From Prorocentrum cordatum (Eukaryota > Sar > Dinophyceae > Prorocentrales > Prorocentraceae): a stretch of 64,000 bases of DNA. A program made the translations under genes and the position numbers. Below are positions 8,192-19,429 of this stretch, one piece after another. The stretch is taken from positions 400,001 through 464,000 of the forward strand of contig CAUYUJ010020549.1 of NCBI GenBank assembly GCA_963575745.1, in the 5' to 3' direction. The notes below the pieces were generated by a model. That model had not been told where the DNA came from. It saw only the letters and a program-made list of their open reading frames with translations, and ran no database searches. Each line of letters opens with the position of its first letter. The stretch's first letter is position 1.

Positions 8192-11073
8192 AAATAGGAA
8201 AACAGCCTTTGACCAGCCTAACTGAAAAGCCAAACCGTTTAGCTGCGATCAGAAGGTCCCCGTGGTTGACATTCTCATAGAACTTAGCCAAGTCCAAGAG
8301 TGCCGACGCTGATTCGAAGCCTGCTTTACGACAATGAGCCCCGAGCAAGTTGTGGACCCATCCAGCCCTCTCACACGTAGTGTCTGGCCCAGAGCCCCAG
8401 AAAAACTCGTACACGTGGGACTTTTCCCATGAGCGGCAATACGGCTGCCTCAACCGGCTCCAGAGCTTCATGAAAAGGCAGAGCAGTCCGATCGGCCTGA
8501 CCCCTCCCGTCGGTTTGTCCAAGAAAACCACATTGGTCAGGAACATCAGGAAGGCCCCAGGGTCAACCTCGAAGAGCGTCAAAATCTCCAGAAGACGAAA
8601 CTGATGGCTTTCGGGCAGCTGCAATACCCACCTCGGGTGGAATCCATCCCAGCCTAGGCCCGCCGCGGGCCCGTACATCCTGCAAACTCGGTGTAAATCG
8701 TCCAGTCTGAGCGGGGAAAGGGCAGGCTCGTCGGCAGGAACTTCCCAAGAGCTCGGTGCGGGCCCGCGGCCAGCTCGAAACCACATCGGATGCCACGCAT
8801 CGATAAGCTCTTGCACTGCGGCCTGACCAGCCACTGGAAGCCGAGGATCATCTGACATACCTCGCGAAAAAACACTCGAGACCTGTTGCTTGGAGAAGGC
8901 GTGAGCTGCTTTGCCACCTCCAGAGACGGCACTCTTGGCCCATTCTTTCCACTTAGCCAGCTGCGAGGCCGCGTCCAGCCGCTGGCGACGAGTGCACTCT
9001 TTGCAGATGGCCCCATTGACGTCGTCGTTCCAGGATCCTTCCCCCGATGCCGCCATAACCATGGTGTGCAACTGGGCCTTGGTGGGCCCCTCTTCAGTCA
9101 GGTGGAGGTCATCCAAAATGTCGAACAGCTTAAGCTTCCAGGATCCCAAAAGAGCTCTCCCCTTGGCGCCTGGGTTCCCAGCACTGATAGCTTTTGCCTT
9201 CCTGAACAGGGCCTCGAACGAGATCCAGCAGACAGTCTGCTTCGAGAAACGCCGACGGTGATCTCGCTCAAGCAGCGCAGCTAGAGGAACTTTCCGAGAC
9301 TGGGGCCCAGCGGAGCGACAAACGTACCCTTTCTGATCACACATCCCATGAATTTCAACCAAGCGAGCTTCGGCTTCCCCGAACCACTCCCGAGCTAGCG
9401 AGTCCAAATCTGTGTCTAGAGGGTCGCTCCATTGGACGTCCCTTTCCTGCGGCAGCGGCCCCATGAGCGCGGTGCTGAACGGCTTGAAACGCGTCTGCTG
9501 CTGGACCACAGCCGTCTGGCAGAGGTTACCCAACCGAAGCAGCACAGGGCAATGGGGAAAAAGCGGCGCTCCTCGGATAGCCTGGACATCCTTAATGCAT
9601 GAACTGATGGCCGATGACACGACGAAGTAGTCTAGCTCCCTTCCTCCTCTGTCATGCTCCGTCAGCTCCTCCTCCTCCATATCTTCTCCCGTGGCAGTCC
9701 TAGGAGCGCAGGCCGAGCAAGTAGCCTGGCCAGGAGCGGCTAGCACACCGTGCACATGCTGTATCCAACCTGATAGCTGGAGAGCCGCGGGCGTGAAGTT
9801 CCAATCACCTTGCACAACCCGCGGCCGCTTACTGCACAGTAGGAGCGCTCCCAACACTTTCAAAATCTCTAGATTCTCGCCCGTCACGCCTATGTCGTTG
9901 ACAAGATAGACACTGTAGATCTCAAGGCCCTGGTCGAACCCCGCATTGATGACCCGACCTACGATCCTCCCGTCGAACCTGCCTACTCCTGGAAGATCCA
10001 AGGGCCTCGAAGCAATCTCCCCAGCAACCAAAATACCGACTCCTCCAGAGCTTTGCAGGGGCCCGTCGCCAGTGCTGAGGGCCTTCCCGAGGGACACCTG
10101 GTACCCGTTCCTGTGGGCCCAACTCTGGGCCGAAATTATCTTGTCGGGTGACTTCAATCTAGTCTCCTGGAGCGTGATCACCTGGAACTTGCTTTGGACC
10201 AAACCCCAAGAAGCCGCCCCAGGCCCTCCGACGTCTGCTTGATCTCGGACCCAGTTCACCACAGTGTCTGCCGTAGACCAGCTGTTGACATTGGCTCCAA
10301 AAACGCACAAGTCAGCAGATCCCCGCGCTACACCAGAGTCACGATCGTCCGCAAGAAGATTACGAGCGGGAGGTTCTTCCGCCCTCCCGTCGGATTTCAA
10401 CCGACGTATCTTCGAATCCGCATCGGGCTCCACTTGGGGACGAGGGAGGCCACGCACACTGCCAGCCAATCTAACTTCTGCGTCTGGAAGCTGCGCCAGC
10501 AAAACATCCTGCCCCCCCTCCCCACGCGCTGAGTCCCCCGCCTCCTGTGGAAAGGGTGCCCTGGGGGTGGGAAGGGCAGGTGGCGACGACTGTTGCGTCC
10601 TAACGCCACGCGAAGAGCAAGCCGTCGCAGCCGATGAAGCAGACCCCGCTGCCGAAGATGGCGACGCCCTCTGAGCTGACCACGTCCCCAACCCCGAGGA
10701 GCGGGCCAGTTGGGGATACTCCGCATGAGCCTGCAATACCGATGACGCCGAAGGGCCGCTGCAGGCACTCGAACTCCCCGTGCATGCGGGCAGGGGGGTT
10801 CGACGAACGGGGGCTGAATCCCCTGCCCCCCTGCCCTTCGGGCCGAGGCCCCGTCGTGGCCGAGCCACGTGCAGCCCCAGCGCAGGCCAAGCCTGGTAGT
10901 CAAGAGCGTCCCCAGCGCCGGCTTGGGCCAAGCCTCCGCGACGCCAAATCGGCTCAGCCAGAGCCCCCGAAAGGGCCTGCACAGGCCGCGGGAGCAGCGA
11001 CGGCACCGCGAAGCCGATCTCCTCCGACCAGTCGACGTCCACGACGTTGTGGTCCCAGAAGCGCTCGAGGTCG
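8192..11073 (-). CDS. LINE-1 ORF2, N-terminal part: APE endonuclease and start of RT
   Basis: Minus-strand frame open through the whole stretch and, without any ATG, upstream across ORF1 as well. From about 10310 to 9500 lies an endonuclease/exonuclease/phosphatase domain: FGANVNSW (Asn), LQETRL (Glu), GGVGILV, QGDWNFTP (Asp, Asn), ELDYFVVS (Asp) and FPHCPV (His); the catalytic set appears complete. This domain nicks target DNA to prime reverse transcription. After a linker, RT motifs follow: VVFLDKPTGGVRPIGLL (about 8500) and motif A LLDLAKFYENV (about 8290). The coding sequence then runs into the T-rich insert. No Met precedes the endonuclease, so expression would need frameshifting from ORF1 or non-AUG initiation; the first codon given here is only the first after the ORF1 stop. 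Confidence 0.8.
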
Positions 11074-12180
11074 TCAAAGCCTCCGCACTCTTTTGATCCC
11101 CAAGGCTGCAGCAGCCTGGGCATACTTGCGCTTGGCGGCCTCCTGAGCTTCTCCTGGGGAAGCTTGCCTGAGCTCCTCAGCGGCCTTCCTGAGGTCTTCT
11201 GTGCGCGACTCGATGTCGATGTCGTCTTGGCCCAGCAGCTCCATGTCGATGTCGTCTCCGTCTCCATCAGCTGCAGGGATGCCTTCACCTCCTCGCGCCC
11301 CTTCGGCACGGTCAGCTCCAGGAGCTCCTTCGCCGCCAGGAGGAGCGTTGCCGCCTGGGCCGCCAGGATGCTGAGCAGGAGCACCTCGAGCGGCCACCGC
11401 TTCCTTCTGGCGCTTGTCCAGCACGGCCAAAGCTGCCCTGACCTCGGCGTCTTCGTGCAGCGACTCGTCCAAGGCGGCCTCGGTGATCTTGACCAGGTCC
11501 CCAAGGTCTGAGGCAGACACCTTAGCATAGACACCTTCAGCTTGTGACAGCTCGCGGCGAAGCGACTCCACAGAGGCCTTGATGGCTGCCTCTTCCTCAT
11601 CGAGGGCAGCTCGACGCTCTTGAAGCTTGCGTAGCTGCTGCTCGAACTTCTCGTTCTTCTTCCGCAGGTTCTCGACCCGCCAGCGAGCCGTGACCACGGA
11701 AGGCGGGTGCTCGGCGACCTCGCGCTGCTGCGCAGCCGTGACAGAGGCCACCAGCTCGCCCTGGATGCCCTTGGCCTGCAGGAAGTTAATGACCTCCTTG
11801 AAGGACGGGCCACCGTTGCCGCTGCCGCCGCCACTGCCTGGAGGGGCAGACTGAACTTGCTGCTTGTTGTCCTTCTCCTTGTCCTTGAGCAGGGCGTCCA
11901 GCTGCTTCTGCATGGCTTGGATGGTCTTGGCCTGGGCATCGCCTGGGCCACCTGGCGGGCCATTGGCCCACCGACCCTTCCCTCCAATGGCTGCAGCTGA
12001 GCTCCCCTTTCCGCCTCCCTTAGCGCGGTTGGCGGCAGCTTGGGCCGCCACGAGCACGCGTTGGGGGCAGGAATTTCCACATCCTCGGCACTTGACCCTG
12101 CTTGCCCAGTTGTCAAATGCCCCGCACTTGCCACATCCCCAGAGGGGGAGATGCGGCCCTGGAAGCACATCGGGCCCCAT
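11074..12180 (-). CDS. LINE-1 ORF1: zinc-finger/coiled-coil protein
   Basis: 368 codons from the first ATG at 12180; the open frame extends to 12255 only through a non-ATG codon. Near the N-terminus is a C-x2-C-x10-C-x2-C finger (GCGKCGAFDNWASRVKCRGCG), as in RanBP2-like fingers. A Gly/Ala/Lys linker follows, then a long Glu/Lys/Arg coiled coil (about residues 150-260) and an acidic Asp-rich region before a basic end (KRVRRL). LINE ORF1 proteins bind element RNA and form the particle that carries ORF2 protein; the role here is by analogy. The layout matches LINE-2 ORF1 although the sequences differ greatly. ORF2 follows in the +1 frame, overlapping this gene. Confidence 0.7.
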   Translation of the reverse strand: MGPDVLPGPHLPLWGCGKCGAFDNWASRVKCRGCGNSCPQRVLVAAQAAANRAKGGGKGSSAAAIGGKGRWANGPPGGPGDAQAKTIQAMQKQLDALLKDKEKDNKQQVQSAPPGSGGGSGNGGPSFKEVINFLQAKGIQGELVASVTAAQQREVAEHPPSVVTARWRVENLRKKNEKFEQQLRKLQERRAALDEEEAAIKASVESLRRELSQAEGVYAKVSASDLGDLVKITEAALDESLHEDAEVRAALAVLDKRQKEAVAARGAPAQHPGGPGGNAPPGGEGAPGADRAEGARGGEGIPAADGDGDDIDMELLGQDDIDIESRTEDLRKAAEELRQASPGEAQEAAKRKYAQAAAALGIKRVRRL

Positions 12181-12282
12181 CCACGACAGCGAAAGCAGTG
12201 GACGGGGGAAAGCTGGCTCGCGAACGCGGCGCCTCTCTGAAGTACGCGCCCGCAACTCTCAACACCTGAGAGCAGAAAGGCT

Positions 12283-12415
12283 AGGAGGAGGAGGAGGAGG
12301 AGGAGGAGGAGGAGGAGGAGGAGGAGGAGGAGGAGGGGGAGCAGGAGAGGAGGAGGAGGAGGAGGAGGAGGAGGAGGAAGAGGAGGAGGAAGAGGAGGAG
12401 GAAGAGGAGGAGGAG
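12283..12415. repeat. (GGA/GAG)n microsatellite
   Basis: About 130 bp of GAG triplets with GGG, GCA and GAA interruptions, just upstream of LINE-1. Confidence 0.95.
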
Positions 12416-12592
12416 CTCCCCCAATCGCCGAGCGCGATGCAGCAGCAGCGTCTTGCGCGGTGGCGCTCGGTCCCGCGAGCGGCCCCCCAGAAAACCGCGC
12501 ACCAAGAGGTCTCTCTGACCCGTGTCCGCTCCTGCGTGTGGCCGGCCCGCGCCGGCCTCGGAGCAGGGGTGGGAGCACGGCCATATGAGTCT

Positions 12593-12842
12593 GGTTGGCC
12601 CAAAAGGGGGTCCAGCTGAAGGGGGGTGGTGCAATAGGTGTGGGGCAATTGTATTGCAGATGTATTGCGCCAGAGCAATGTATTTCATTGTATCGCAACT
12701 AGCGTGTGGCACGAGAAGAACCAGCAATACATTGGCGCCCCGAAATGTATTGCACGCCCCAAATGTATTGCAACCCCACAAATCTACTGCACCAAATCTA
12801 TTGCACCCCCCCCTTGTCGCTGGACCCCCTTTTGGACCAACC
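12593..12842. mobile_element. Fold-back (MITE-like) element 1
   Basis: 250 bp with imperfect inverted arms 12593-12637 (GGTTGGCCCAAAAGGGGG...) and 12798-12842, sharing the core CCAAAAGGGGGTCCAGC and GGTGCAATAG. Between them is a cluster of TGTATTGC-like octamers. It has no coding capacity. No clear target duplication was found. Confidence 0.65.
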
Positions 12843-12970
12843 CGAATGATGTGCACATCCTTGCTTTTTGCCAGGGGTCGTTTCCGTCCGGGCCAAAGAC
12901 GTAGCCAGTGCCGGGTTCCCCGCCCCCCCTCTGAGACTCTTCCGTGGTCCTTTATTGTTTTCGGGGGATG

Positions 12971-13143
12971 CAAAGAGGGGGGTGATGGCTAGGGGGGGGG
13001 GATATCATGGCGGGGGCCATGATATTTCCCCAGATTTCAGGGCGCCTCTTCTTATTGCATTACGTTCCCGGCCCCCCCGCTGGGCCGCGCACATTCCGCC
13101 GGCCATGATTTGCACCCCCCCCTCTTGGACACCCCCCTTTTGG
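12971..13143. mobile_element. Fold-back (MITE-like) element 2
   Basis: The arms are about 12971-13012 and 13099-13143. The right arm (TGCACCCCCCCC...CCCCCCTTTTGG) resembles the right arm of the element just upstream, so the two are related. Within the left part is a tight hairpin, GATATCATGGC / GCCATGATAT (13001-13025). Confidence 0.5.
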
Positions 13144-13356
13144 CCGCTCCCGATGTTTGCTGCTGTGGAGCCGAGGAAACGCTATGGGGGGAACGCGCGG
13201 GAGGAGTGCGCTTTTGAGGTGTTGTGGGTCGACAACAAGGTGCGGGAGGGAGGCGCCCCCGCACAACACAGCATTAGAGGAGAGGAGAGTGGTATTCATG
13301 GTGTGTATACGGAGAAGGGAGAGGGAGGTGGAGTAAGGAAGATAAGGGTTGATAAT

Positions 13357-13384
13357 GCTGCTGCTGCTGCTGCTGATGATGATA

Positions 13385-13427
<43 letters not shown>

Positions 13428-14800
13428 CGAGGATCACGATGGTAACGATGATGATGCTGATGATACTGATGATGATGCTGGTGATATACTGATGCTGATG
13501 ATGACGATGCTGCTGCTGATGATGCTCAGGATGATGATGCTGACGATAACGATGCTGCTGATAATGACGATTCTGTGGATGAGGATGGTATTGATGACGA
13601 CGATGTGGTTGATGTTTGTGATGGGGGTAATGACGACGGCGATGATTATGATGGTGATTATGCTGATGATGATAGGGTGATGGTGACGATGATGATGCTG
13701 ACGATGCTGATGATGATGCTGATGATGCTTTTGATGTTGATGATGGTGAAGATGTGGATAATGATGCTGATGATGAAGCTGATGAGGCTGATGATGATGA
13801 CGATGATGACGGTAATGACGATGACGTTGATCATGATTATCATATTGACGATGCTGATGTTGATGACGAAAGTGCTGACGATGGCGATGATGGTAACTGT
13901 GATGATGATGATGACGACGGTGATGACAGTTGCGTTATCGGTGTCGGTCATGCTACGAATAATGTTGTTGATGATGATCTTGATGATGATGATGTTGATG
14001 ATGATGATATTGCTGATGGTGGTTCTGAGGATGCTGATCATCATTATGCGGATGATAATTCTGACCATTGCGAACCTGATGATGATGACGGTGATCATTG
14101 CGTTGACGATGATGGTGATGGCTCTGGTGATGACGATGCTGATGATGGTGATGCTGATGATGGTGATGCTGACGACGCGGATGCTGATGATGCTGATGAG
14201 TATGATGATGATGATGATAATGATGCCGATTGTGACGATGATGTTGTTGATGCAGGTGTCGATGACGGTGATTACGAGGCTCATGCGGATTTTGATGATG
14301 CTGATGACGATGGCGATGACGACCGCGATGATGATAATGCTGATCATGATGATGCTGATGATGATGATGCTGTTAAGAACGATTGCGATGCTGATGCTGC
14401 TACTGATGATGAGGACGTTCATGATGATGAGGAAGATGCAGCTGCTGCTGATGATGGTGATGATGCTGCTGATGCTGGTGCGTTGTTGTGGCGGCTGCCT
14501 ATGATGAGGCCGAGGATGACCGTGATGATGTTGATGTTGATATTGGTGATTATGCTGATGATGACGGTGATGCTGCGGATGATGACGATGTTGTTGCTGC
14601 TGATGCTGATGATGATGATGATGATGATGATGATGGTGATGATGATGGTGTTGAGGATACTAATACTGACGCTGATGATGATGTTGCTGATGATGCTGAT
14701 GCTGTTGGCTATGATGATGCGGACGCACAAGGCGATGATTCTGATGAAGAGTACGATGATGACGAGGACGATGATGATTATGAGGATGAGGATGACGACG
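13357..14800. repeat. Long GAT/GCT trinucleotide microsatellite, block 1
   Basis: About 1.4 kb of GAT-dominated triplets with GCT, GAC and GTT variants. All three frames and both strands stay open for hundreds of codons (poly-Asp, poly-Met/Leu, poly-Ile), so none should be taken as a gene. Confidence 0.95.
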
Positions 14801-15183
14801 CTGAGGCAGATGGAGGACGACCAGGGAGGAGAATTGGGCCGAGTCGGAGTCGGCGTACGAGGAGGATGAGATGGAAGGCTGTAGCAGAACACGAAGCACA
14901 CATCATACCGCTAGACCCCCTGTCCCAACCATTGTATTCGGTTGTAGGGGTTGTGATTCTCGTGACGAAGATGATGATATGCAATGATTGCGATCAGATG
15001 GTCATGGTAATCAAGATGAGTGCGAGGTTTTAGACTGAAGGCTTGCTGACTCGGGATGCTCATTGCTGTTTGGATTAGGTGTGCTTTTTACCTGCGGTCG
15101 TCCTGCCAGACCGCCGTTTCAGAATTGTTGCAGGAGGGCGACGGGGAGGGAACGAGGGGGGGGGGGGGGGGGAGATGTGGTGT
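14801..15183. other. Unique spacer, no gene
   Basis: A non-repetitive 380-bp spacer between the GAT block and the GT tract, with a G15-like run at about 15157-15172. I see no gene. Confidence 0.5.
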
Positions 15184-15187
15184 GTGC

Positions 15188-15249
<62 letters not shown>
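15184..15249. repeat. (GT)n dinucleotide microsatellite
   Basis: About 33 GT units flanked by G runs. Confidence 0.97.
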
Positions 15250-15250
<1 letters not shown>

Positions 15251-15362
15251 GGGGGGGGAAGGGCGGCATGAATGCTGGTGGGGCAGATGAGGGTGAGGAG
15301 TAGGACGAGACAAGTGGCGGATTCGCAACTTGATGATGCGATGCAAGGGGGTGGAGGGGAGT

Positions 15363-15542
15363 CAAGTGGTAGATGATGACGACGGTCAGTAGGATGATGC
15401 TTATTATGAAGATGATGATGATGATGCTGATGAGGATGCTGATGAGGATAATGCGTGTGGTAGTGGTGATGGTACTGCTACCGATGATGATGATGATGCT
15501 GATGATGATGCTGATGATGATGATGATGATGTCGATGAAGAC

Positions 15543-15589
<47 letters not shown>

Positions 15590-16637
15590 GTATGATTGAG
15601 ATGTCGCTGCTGATGATGACACTGATGATGGTAGTGTTGAGTAGGGCAATCGCGACTGTGCCAACTGTTGTAATCACGACGGTCCGACGAGGGGGATCGT
15701 TCTGATCACGAACACTTTGATATTGGCTTGGCTTGTTATTGATTCTGATGTTGGTGGTGGCTGTCATGCTAAGCATGGCGAGTGGACGGATGGTCATGAT
15801 GATTCTGGCGACGACGATGACGATGACGATGACGAAGACGATGATGATGACGGCGATGATGATGATGACGATGTTGATGATGATGATGATGATGCTGATG
15901 CTGATGATGATGACGATGCTGCTGATGATGATGATGATGATGATGCTGATGGTACTGCTGATGAGGCTGATGCTGCTGATGTCGCTGATGATGCTGATGC
16001 TGATGCTGATGCTGGTGCTGCTGATGATGATGCTGATGATGCTGATGATGCGGATGATGACGAGGATAGTACGGATCGGCTGACTCGGGTAACGATACTT
16101 GCTGCCAATATTCATGCTGATGATGATGTTGCTGATGATGTTGAAGTTGACAACGATGACGGCGAAGCTGCTGATGATTCTGTTGATGATGTTGTTGCTG
16201 TTGATGATGATAGGGCTGATGCTGATGCTCATGCTGTTGCTGCTGAGGATGATGCTGCTGCTGAGGATGGTTCCGGCGATGGTGGAGATGCTGCTGACGA
16301 TGTTGATGATAATATTGTTGAAGATGAGGATTAGGATGATGAGGATGATGTTGATGCTGATGATGAGGACAATTGTCGGTGATGCTGATTATAAGGTTTA
16401 CGAGTCTGATTATGGTGATGATGCTGCTGATGATGCTCATGCTGATGACGATGACGATGCTGGCGATGCTGATGATGCTGCTGATGATGATGCTGATGAT
16501 GATGCTGATGATGATACTGATGCTGATGCTGATGCTGATGATTATGATGCTGATGATGATTATGATGATGATGAAGCTGATGATGATGTTGCTGCTGCTG
16601 CTGATGATCATGATGATTATGATGATGATGTTGATGT

Positions 16638-16672
<35 letters not shown>

Positions 16673-16690
16673 CTGATTATGATTATCATT

Positions 16691-16723
<33 letters not shown>

Positions 16724-16725
16724 GC

Positions 16726-16756
<31 letters not shown>

Positions 16757-16792
16757 AGGATGAGGATGAGGATGAGGATGAGGATGAGGATG

Positions 16793-16840
<48 letters not shown>
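15363..16840. repeat. Long GAT/GCT trinucleotide microsatellite, block 2
   Basis: GAT-dominated triplets with a short unique gap at about 15640-15800, ending in a GAGGAT hexamer run and pure GAT. It is cut at 16840 by the YR retroelement; GAT triplets resume at 25436. Confidence 0.95.
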
Positions 16841-17051
16841 GGTGCACTTTAGGCCCGGGCAGGCATGGGTGAGTGCTTCATAATGTACGCGCGCGGACAC
16901 CTTGGAAACGTCGCCCGCGCATGCAGCTCGGGGCGCAGGGGCGAAGAGAGGGGGGGGGCGCCCCCCCCCTTCGCTGCCCGCGCCGAGGGGCTGCGAGGAA
17001 GGGGGGGCGACGGGCCGCGGTGGCCGCGCTCACCTTGCGATTTGATTTTTC
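16841..17051 (+). repeat. Split direct repeat A1 (left)
   Basis: Begins GGTGCACTTTAGGCCCGGGC immediately after GAT repeats and matches 24839-25049 over 211 bp. It contains a G9-C9 hairpin-like run. It may hold the promoter of the element; this is inference. Confidence 0.95.
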
Positions 17052-17104
17052 TCGGGTTTCTCTGCTGTCTTTTGCGCTTCGCATCCATTTGCTTGGCGGT
17101 GGCG

Positions 17105-19420
17105 ATGGCAGGCGAATGTGGATTGGCCGCCATAGGGAGTACGTTGCCGGTCGACGCGCGCGCTCGCTTCTGGTGTTTCGTCAGGGAGGTAGGCATCGAG
17201 GACGTCGACGACCTGGCATTTTTCTTTACCACGGTGGAGGCAGCCGCGGCCTCGGGACAGGAGGAGGCGTGGCGGCGAGCTCGGCAGCTCGCGGGGCATC
17301 CGCGAGTGGCAGCGTGGCACAGGGTGGCCCGCGAGGCGCAGTCAGCGCCGCCCGCGCGCAAGGCGGGCGCTCCGCCACGCGCGCTGGCGACGGCCCTCCC
17401 TGGCTTGCGCCCGCCAAGAGGGGGGCGCGGCGTGCAGCGCGCGGCGGCGAGCGCCTCCGGCACAGAGGAGGCGGACGCCGCGCAGCGCGCCAGCGCGGCC
17501 GGGGCAGCGGTGCAGCTGTCCGCGTCCTGGGGCCCAGCGCACGGCTTGGCGCGGGGGCTCCCCGAGGGCCAGGCGCAGCGCTTGTGCGGACCCGGGTCCG
17601 CGGCGGCGAAGAGGCTGGCGCGCTTCGCGAGCGCGGGGGTCCGGGACGCGCTGCGCGTCTGGGCGAGATGGGAGGCGTGGGCCCGAGCACGGCAGCTCGA
17701 GCCCCTCTCCGCGGAGGCTGCTGGCAGCACACTGATGGTGGACGAGTTCATATGTCATATGTGCGGTGAACAAGCCTCCGGGGTGCGCGTGTGGAATCGG
17801 TTGAAGTGGCTGCAGAAGTATCTCGGTGCGCCGTTCGCGCTCGAAGACGCGATGAAGCCAGACGCGCGGCCCGCGAGCAAAGCGGGGGGAGAGTTGCGGC
17901 AAGCGACCGTGCTCGAGCCGTGCATGGTATCGTTCCTGCATCAGATACTTGCCGCACAGGCAGCGCAGCGCGGTTGGCTCGAGGTTCCCGCCGCTGCAGC
18001 GATCGCGCTGTGCCACGGGTGGCTGAGATTCCAGCATTTGTCACGGTCGTACCCGATTGAAAGGACGAGAGCGCTGGCCTGGTTCAGATGTTACCGCGGA
18101 AAGCGCGGCGGATGTTTCGATTGGTGCCTGGTGCGGACCGCGGAGCCGCGTTGCGCAGCGGATGTGCTCTGGGACGCGTGGCATAAGCGCGCAGGGGCTG
18201 CCGGCGAAGGCGCCCCCCTGCCAAGGGGCCTCGCGGCGCACGAGGATACGGGGCAGCTCTGGCGTCTCGCGCACTTCTCAAAGTTTCTGCAGTCTGAGAT
18301 CGGCCTTTGTCTGAATTCACCGCTCGAGAGGAAACTGATCACGTCGTACAGCCTGAGGCGTTTCATGCCGACGTTGGCGGAAAGCGTGCAGCTTCCGTGG
18401 ACAGAGCGCGTTGTTGGCGGGGGCTGGACGCCCCGCGATGGTGGCGGAAGCACCGGCGCCCCGAACATGATGCCGTTGCGATACGCTGGAACCAGACGTG
18501 AGCAGCAGGGTTTCGTCCGTCTGTACATGCACGAAGTGTTTCACGAGGCCGTGGCCAGCTTGCCAGCCCCCCTGCGATTCGAAGGGGTCAAAGCTTGGTG
18601 GGATACGCCAGCCGCGCAGGAGGTCGCAGCGGGCGCGCGGCGCCGCGCGATGCAGCTGCTGGCGGCACAGGGCGCGCCCGAGCCCGCGAAGTTTCTGCCG
18701 CCGGCGGTAAAGAAAGAGCTGGCGCGCCGGCGGTTTGGCGCGTTCACCGCGTCCAATTACGGGGAGCAGAGCGCAGCGCTGAGGCGACAGTTCCGCAGCC
18801 GGGGCCGCCGCGCTGCCCAGCCGCCGCAGCGGCCGCGGCGGGCGCAGCGCCTGCGCGGGATCGCTGGTAAACGCGCGCTAGAGGAAGGCGAGATCGGCAG
18901 CGATGAGGAAAGAGACAGCCAGTCATCCGCAGCGTTGCCCGTCGAGCGGGCAAAGCCGGCAGCACAGCCGAGTGCCGGGGAGCTTGCGGGAGCAGCGGCG
19001 CCAGCGGTTGGAGCTGCCCCTGCGGCAGCAGCAGCGCAGGCGCAGGCAGCGCCAACGTCACCCCTTGGGGGCGATGTTGTTGCAGCAGCAGCGCAGGCGG
19101 GCGCATGCGGCGCCAGGGGCTTTGTAATTCGCGCGGAGCGTTTCTTTGCCGCGCAGGCGCAGGCAGCGTCACCGTCGCGGGCGTATGTGCAGGCAGCTGC
19201 AGCAGCAGCGCGAGCGCATGCAGCGCCAACGTCAGCCCTTGGGGGCGACGTTGTTGCAGCAGCATCAGCGCAGGCGGGCGCACGCAGCGCCAGGGGTCGT
19301 CGTGCGCGGAGCGCTTCTTTACCGCGCAGGCGCAGGCAGCGTCACCGTCGCGGGCGTATGTGCAGCCCGCTGCAGCAACAACAGCGGTGCAGGCGCACGC
19401 AGCGCCGGGGGGGAGCGTAA
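17105..19420 (+). CDS. Tyrosine recombinase of the YR retroelement
   Basis: Start chosen at the ATG 17105, just outside repeat A1; an in-frame ATG at 16865 lies inside A1. The N-terminus (about residues 15-75) resembles the N-terminus of the gag-like protein downstream. The recombinase core follows: first arginine box CHGWLRFQHLSRS (about 300), a Lys/Arg loop YRGKRGG (about 330), then TSYSLRRFMPTLA (about 413), where the usual H-x-x-R His is Tyr, then GGGW (about 436) and the presumed nucleophile Tyr in MPLRYAGTR (about 460). Such enzymes recombine a circular cDNA with target DNA. After about residue 600 the protein becomes Ala/Gln-rich, encoded by 174-bp repeats, and reaches a stop at 19420. 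The same frame reopens from 19430 to 20053, so the stop probably results from indels. Confidence 0.75.
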   Translation: MAGECGLAAIGSTLPVDARARFWCFVREVGIEDVDDLAFFFTTVEAAAASGQEEAWRRARQLAGHPRVAAWHRVAREAQSAPPARKAGAPPRALATALPGLRPPRGGRGVQRAAASASGTEEADAAQRASAAGAAVQLSASWGPAHGLARGLPEGQAQRLCGPGSAAAKRLARFASAGVRDALRVWARWEAWARARQLEPLSAEAAGSTLMVDEFICHMCGEQASGVRVWNRLKWLQKYLGAPFALEDAMKPDARPASKAGGELRQATVLEPCMVSFLHQILAAQAAQRGWLEVPAAAAIALCHGWLRFQHLSRSYPIERTRALAWFRCYRGKRGGCFDWCLVRTAEPRCAADVLWDAWHKRAGAAGEGAPLPRGLAAHEDTGQLWRLAHFSKFLQSEIGLCLNSPLERKLITSYSLRRFMPTLAESVQLPWTERVVGGGWTPRDGGGSTGAPNMMPLRYAGTRREQQGFVRLYMHEVFHEAVASLPAPLRFEGVKAWWDTPAAQEVAAGARRRAMQLLAAQGAPEPAKFLPPAVKKELARRRFGAFTASNYGEQSAALRRQFRSRGRRAAQPPQRPRRAQRLRGIAGKRALEEGEIGSDEERDSQSSAALPVERAKPAAQPSAGELAGAAAPAVGAAPAAAAAQAQAAPTSPLGGDVVAAAAQAGACGARGFVIRAERFFAAQAQAASPSRAYVQAAAAAARAHAAPTSALGGDVVAAASAQAGARSARGRRARSASLPRRRRQRHRRGRMCSPLQQQQRCRRTQRRGGA
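19062..19410 (+). repeat. 174-bp tandem repeat inside the recombinase gene
   Basis: Two and a part units; CCCTTGGGGGCGA begins at 19062 and again at 19236. The period is a multiple of three, so units encode Ala/Gln-rich repeats. The second unit is read in a different frame, pointing to compensating indels. Confidence 0.75.
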
Positions 19421-19429
19421 TGTGCGCAT

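Larger units (their letters stand above)
5450..12180 (-). mobile_element. LINE-1: APE-type non-LTR retrotransposon, damaged copy
   Basis: Minus-strand element with ORF1 (12180-11074), then ORF2 (APE endonuclease, RT, zinc finger, RNase H, C-terminal zinc ribbon) down to 5493, then a perfect palindrome. Its order matches LINE-2 at 44628-51947. The RT is interrupted by a T-rich 328-bp segment (7864-8191) and the frame changes once more near 7365-7385. The 5' end is not defined: no spliced leader is present, and a GAG microsatellite begins about 100 bp upstream of the ORF1 ATG. Confidence 0.85.

Noticed and set aside
13350-16840. Long open frames (poly-Asp, poly-Met/Leu, poly-Ile) of 150-390 codons
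   Set aside because: They read GAT microsatellite in every frame and on both strands.
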